Assembly: GCA_017627975.1 (NCBI GenBank)
Contig: JAGAFT010000206.1
Coordinates: 1 to 11,525 of the forward strand
Source: Oscillospiraceae bacterium
GTDB taxonomy: Bacteria; Bacillota_A; Clostridia; Oscillospirales; Oscillospiraceae
Direction: 5' to 3'
Length of the DNA: 11,525 nucleotides
Under the pieces are notes generated by a model. It was not told where the DNA came from. It saw only the letters and a list, made by a program, of their open reading frames with translations, and ran no database searches. The translations under genes and the position numbers were made by a program. This document shows positions 11,425 through 11,525 of this stretch, piece by piece; positions within the stretch are counted from its first letter, which is position 1, and each line of letters opens with the position of its first letter.

Positions 11425-11525
11425 ATGGCGCAATATCAGCATATCGAATCCGCCCTGATCCACGGCGGCATTTACGGAGATAAGACCACTGGCGCGGTCA
11501 ACGTGCCGATCTATCAGACTTCTAC
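11425..11525 (+). CDS. Cys/Met-metabolism PLP enzyme, N-terminal fragment
   Basis: The first 33 codons before the window ends: MAQYQHIESALIHGGIYGDK, then TTGAVNVPIYQTS. The 'GAVNVPIYQTS' segment aligns with [11 protein letters not shown] of MetY and with the start of cystathionine gamma-synthases and beta-lyases. These enzymes act in transsulfuration; which one this is cannot be decided from the fragment. AAGGAG lies 8 nt before ATG 11425; ATG 11419 would sit too close to it. Probably cotranscribed with metY across a 102-nt gap that contains a hairpin. Confidence 0.8.
   Translation, partial: MAQYQHIESALIHGGIYGDKTTGAVNVPIYQTS

Overview
The window looks like a chromosomal segment of a fairly GC-rich member of the Bacillota, probably class Clostridia. 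This rests on strong purine-rich ribosome binding sites, TTGACA-17-TATAAA promoters, intrinsic terminators with short U tracts and the style of the gene families. I cannot name the species. Nearly every gene concerns sulfur handling or pyridoxal-phosphate chemistry.

Layout. At the left edge (1-204, minus) is the N-terminus of an ABC exporter. Next comes an AGCS-family Na+/amino-acid symporter (364-1761, minus). It is preceded by a previously unlabelled 40-codon Cys/Met-rich leader ORF (1841-1963) and an intrinsic terminator, so it looks attenuated. Its promoter overlaps, back to back, the promoter of a plus-strand operon (2047-5301). That operon encodes a ThiS/MoaD-like sulfur carrier with a C-terminal tail after its Gly-Gly, an E1-like adenylyltransferase, a JAMM metalloprotease, a rhodanese-TusA-DsrE fusion and a LarE-like PP-loop sulfurtransferase.

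Three copies of a regulatory cassette follow (about 5361-5568, 7453-7614 and 9604-9812). Each has a TTGACA-17-TATAA promoter whose -10 lies in a TGATAT-N4-ATATCA palindrome, a GGAGG site, and a 26-codon ORF with the core NCMMCCDMRCEMR (NCIMCC in copy 2). Copies 1 and 3 end in an 11-bp terminator that starts exactly 25 nt after the leader stop codon. The cassettes precede (1) a solo B3/B4-domain protein and a pyridoxal kinase, (2) a TcdA-like E1 enzyme and a rhodanese/TtcA-like fusion, and (3) a 37-codon ORF followed by metY (O-acetylhomoserine sulfhydrylase) and the start of a second Cys/Met-metabolism PLP enzyme.

Interpretation. The carrier, E1 enzyme, JAMM protease and MetY match the components of the protein-thiocarboxylate route to homocysteine described for HcyS/HcyF/HcyD/MetY in Wolinella succinogenes. 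The rhodanese, TusA and PP-loop proteins could feed persulfide sulfur into it, and the pyridoxal kinase could supply MetY cofactor. The most interesting feature is the regulation: four Cys/Met-rich leader peptides, belonging to two unrelated sequences, sit before sulfur-related genes. Three of them share the same stop-to-terminator spacing and a possible antiterminator pairing. I infer a local regulon controlled by ribosome-mediated attenuation that senses cysteine and/or methionine charging. The sequence supports this structurally; the mechanism is untested.
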